A stretch of 64,000 nt of DNA from Nocardia takedensis NBRC 100417 (GTDB taxonomy: Bacteria > Actinomycetota > Actinomycetes > Mycobacteriales > Mycobacteriaceae), in contig NZ_BAGG01000266.1 in assembly GCF_000308695.1 (NCBI RefSeq), positions 62,001-126,000 on the forward strand, read 5' to 3'. Positions 62,173 to 64,000 of this stretch are shown here, piece after piece; position 1 is the first letter of the stretch, and every line of letters starts with the position of its first letter. The notes beneath the pieces were generated by a model. The model was not told the origin of the DNA, did not search any database, and worked only from the letters and a program-made list of their open reading frames with translations. Made by a program: the position numbers and the translations under genes.

Positions 62173-62586
62173 CTAGCCGGACAGGCTCGGCAGCAGCGAG
62201 CTGAATCCGCCACCGCTACACGTTCCGTCGGCGGCGACCTGCACGGTCAGCGGTTCCACCCACACCGCGGCGCTGAGATAGCCGACCGAGGCGGTGAGCG
62301 TGTGTGATCCCGCGGCCGCCGGGGTCCATCGGGTCTCGAGCTCGCCGGTCAGGTACGCGGACCCGGAGGTGGAGCCGATCCGGGTCCCGTTGTCGTAGAA
62401 GCTCGCGGAGGCGGGGGAGGGCGGTTCATCGATCGACAGCGTGTAGGCGCAGCCCGCGACGATCGTCGCGCTCGACAGCGACATCGTGTAGTAGCCGGGC
62501 GCCGCCGCGGCCTGCGGCGCGGCGACCGCCAGCGCGGCGGCTGCCGCGCCGATCGCTGAGAGGCCGTGTCCTGCGGAAATTCTCAT
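62173..62586 (-). CDS. secreted Ig-like domain protein
   Basis: This 137-residue protein starts with a signal peptide (AIGAAAAALAVAAPQAAAA, cleavage near residue 30). A single beta-sandwich domain follows with ATIVAGCAYTLSID and AAAGSHTLTASVGYLSAAVW, the latter typical of bacterial Ig-like repeats. Two cysteines could form a disulfide. ATG 62586 is at the signal start. It is divergent from the PAS-ANTAR gene. Confidence 0.76.
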   Translation of the reverse strand: MRISAGHGLSAIGAAAAALAVAAPQAAAAPGYYTMSLSSATIVAGCAYTLSIDEPPSPASASFYDNGTRIGSTSGSAYLTGELETRWTPAAAGSHTLTASVGYLSAAVWVEPLTVQVAADGTCSGGGFSSLLPSLSG

Positions 62587-62725
62587 TGAATCTCGTTTCT
62601 GCGATACCGCAGGCGGACCGGTTCGGGCCGCCCCCGGGTGAGTCTAGAGATGAAAGAGGTGTGTTTCAGACGCAGGAAACAGGGGCTCGACAGTGTTTCG
62701 TGGACGGTGGTGGACCCGGATCGGT

Positions 62726-62757
62726 GACAGAAGTCCTCATTTTCGAGGACTTCTGTC
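62726..62757 (+). other. perfect 13-bp stem with hexaloop
   Basis: GACAGAAGTCCTC (62726-62738), loop ATTTTC (62739-62744), GAGGACTTCTGTC (62745-62757). It lies 65 nt before the PAS-ANTAR start. ANTAR proteins bind RNA hairpins with six-base loops, though the usual loop G at position 4 is absent here. It could also be an operator or a terminator of the divergent region. Confidence 0.6.
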
Positions 62758-62822
62758 CTCTTGTTCGGTCGACAGTGCCACCTGAGCTGTTTGTGACTTC
62801 CGGTGGCGGAAATAATGAGAGC

Positions 62823-63473
62823 GTGTACGACCACGAGACGATGAAATCGGGCTTGGAGCCCCGGTTTCCGCTACTGACGGGAAGCTTCCGGTTCTGGTTC
62901 GCCGACGAGCGCTGGGAGTGGTCCGACGAGGTCGCCGCCTTGCACGGCTACAGCTCGGGCGAGGTCGCGCCGACCACCGAGCTGCTGCTGGCGCACAAGC
63001 ACGTCGAGGACCGCGACGAGGTCGCCGACACCTTGGCCACGGTCGTGGAGACCGGACTGCCGTTCAGCAGCCGCCACAGGATCATCGACACCGCCGGGCA
63101 CGTGCACCACGTGCTGGTCGTCGGCGACCAACTACACGACGACGACGGCATGGTCGTGGGGACCTCCGGGTTCTACGTCGACGTCACCGACACGGTCGCG
63201 GCCGAACGGCGCGAGATCATCGATGAGGAACTACCCGAACTGCTGGCGGTGCGCGAGGTGATCGAACAGGCCAAAGGGGCGTTGATGGCCATCTACGGCA
63301 TCAACGCCGAACAAGCGTTCGCGGTCCTGGTGTGGCGCTCGCAGGAGACCAACACCAAACTGCGGGTGCTCTCGGAGAAACTGGTGGCCGGACTCGTCGA
63401 CTTCGGCGGCGCGAACACCCGCACCCGCACCCTGTTCGACCACCTGCTGCTGACCGTGCACGAACGCCCCTGA
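62823..63473 (+). CDS. PAS-ANTAR RNA-binding regulator
   Basis: This 216-residue protein has a PAS domain (residues 15-125; WSDEVAALHGYSSGEVAP and a HHVLVVGDQL strand) and a C-terminal ANTAR domain (VREVIEQAKGALMAIYGINA and LRVLSEKLVAGL). ANTAR proteins act as antiterminators at RNA hairpins. GTG 62823 is chosen; ATG 62841 is possible. A second ANTAR-only gene follows. Confidence 0.86.
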   Translation: MYDHETMKSGLEPRFPLLTGSFRFWFADERWEWSDEVAALHGYSSGEVAPTTELLLAHKHVEDRDEVADTLATVVETGLPFSSRHRIIDTAGHVHHVLVVGDQLHDDDGMVVGTSGFYVDVTDTVAAERREIIDEELPELLAVREVIEQAKGALMAIYGINAEQAFAVLVWRSQETNTKLRVLSEKLVAGLVDFGGANTRTRTLFDHLLLTVHERP

Positions 63474-63529
63474 ATCGGTCCCGGGCACCGAAATGTGTCC
63501 GGGACCGCCGCCGCGGGTAGGTGGCTGAC

Positions 63530-63856
63530 ATGGAGGACTACGCAACCCTCGACGGGGACGAGGCGGCGATCGCGGCGGCGCGGCAGGTCATCGAGCAGGC
63601 CAAGGGTGCGGTGATGCTGGTCTACGGGGTGCGGGCGGAGGAGGCGTTCACGATTCTGCGCGCCGCCTCCCAGGCCACCAACGTCAAGGCGCGCGAGGTG
63701 GCGGCGATGGTGGTCGAGCATCTGCCGCGGATGGGAGCCCCGAGCGATCTGGCGGCGCTGCGCGTCTCGCTGGACCGCGTCCTGTTCGGCCCGAACGGAC
63801 ACGGCGCGCCCGGCCGGGGACGCCCCCGCGACGGGAAGGATCGACGCGCGCGCTGA
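63530..63856 (+). CDS. ANTAR domain protein
   Basis: This 108-residue protein has a single ANTAR domain (ARQVIEQAKGAVMLVYGVRA and AREVAAMVVEHLPRMG) and a basic disordered C-terminal tail. It lacks a sensory domain, so it may pair with the PAS-ANTAR protein upstream. ATG 63530 or GTG 63521 are both possible; GGTAGGTGG precedes. A GGGTAG lies just upstream but without a GTTT box. Confidence 0.82.
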   Translation: MEDYATLDGDEAAIAAARQVIEQAKGAVMLVYGVRAEEAFTILRAASQATNVKAREVAAMVVEHLPRMGAPSDLAALRVSLDRVLFGPNGHGAPGRGRPRDGKDRRAR

Positions 63857-63953
63857 CACCGCCGGAAATTTTTCGCGATCGGAGGGTTTGGCGGGCGGAA
63901 ACCCTGGCTACCCGGGCTCTCACCGGAAGTCGTCCCCGAACCTGAGGCCACTC

Positions 63954-64000
63954 ATGAACGGAAATCCGCCAACGACATCCCGATCGCCGCAGCGTGGCGG
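63954..64000 (+). CDS. possible start of a CDS cut by the window edge
   Basis: ATG 63954 lies after GAGG at proper spacing and opens a frame to the window end. Only 15 codons are visible, polar and without motif. This is weak evidence for a gene. Confidence 0.2.
   Translation, partial: MNGNPPTTSRSPQRG

Noticed and set aside
62173..62823. SigF-type promoter before PAS-ANTAR (GTTT-N15-GGAAAT near 62795-62820)
   Set aside because: The -10 differs too much from GGGTAT to be called.

Overview
The window is high-GC actinobacterial DNA. Gene overlaps of the ATGA/GTGA type are frequent and GTG starts are common. A UsfY-like protein beside a SigF-type sigma factor, an NsrR with cysteines at 93/99/105, a DUF2236 oxygenase and several HTH/TPR regulators together point to a mycolata actinomycete, most likely Nocardia or a close relative. 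Species cannot be fixed from the sequence alone.

Layout. (a) 0.4-5.2 kb, minus: an HTH/NB-ARC/WD40 STAND protein coupled to an ARMT1-like (DUF89) phosphatase. (b) 5.7-14.9 kb: a tightly coupled plus-strand operon of a HemN-like radical SAM enzyme, two PLP aminotransferases and a DRE-TIM aldolase/acyltransferase. It is followed by a convergent AlkD-like DNA-alkylation-repair gene, an ATP-grasp ligase, a VOC protein, a CPA2 antiporter and an unknown cysteine-containing protein. (c) 14.9-20.2 kb, minus: a RibD-type reductase, two paralogous HTH/TPR regulators and a GNAT enzyme, with two broken genes (a GNAT remnant and a frameshifted class IV aminotransferase). (d) 20.8-34.2 kb, plus: a HemA-like protein without the catalytic cysteine, two acyl-CoA oxidase-like proteins, two nucleoside-hydrolase-like proteins with altered metal sites, two P450s without the usual ExxR motif, a PF04672-type methyltransferase, a cold-shock protein, and a P450-like protein lacking the heme cysteine fused to a CxxC-rich domain. 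From 22.6 to 34.2 kb the start and stop codons overlap at almost every junction, and two very small ORFs are tiled in the same way. Blocks (b) and (d) look like an undescribed specialised-metabolite locus. The AlkD homologue raises the possibility of a DNA-alkylating product, which is an inference.

(e) 34.4-45.5 kb: small regulators, a low-GC MmyB-type regulator, an SDR, then integrative-element genes (zinc-binding protein, AEP-type primase, membrane/HTH protein, tyrosine integrase, AbrB-like protein) abutting a tRNA-Leu(GAG). The integrase lies on the 3' side of the tRNA, so the tRNA is the probable attachment site and the element extends leftward. I saw no second att copy and no FtsK-like translocase.

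(f) 45.7-64 kb: a chromosomal stress region. It has an alcohol dehydrogenase with a small regulator, an nsrR-hmp operon and a second flavohaemoglobin, a secreted protein, a catalase-like protein, UsfY, a flavodoxin-fold protein, a YbdK-type carboxylate-amine ligase, a SigF-type sigma factor, an FAD/Rieske oxidoreductase, an orphan AtpC-like protein, an SRPBCC protein and two ANTAR proteins. Several of these genes carry an upstream GTTT-N15/16-GGGTA element, the promoter form recognised by SigF/SigB-type factors, so the region reads as a local SigF regulon.
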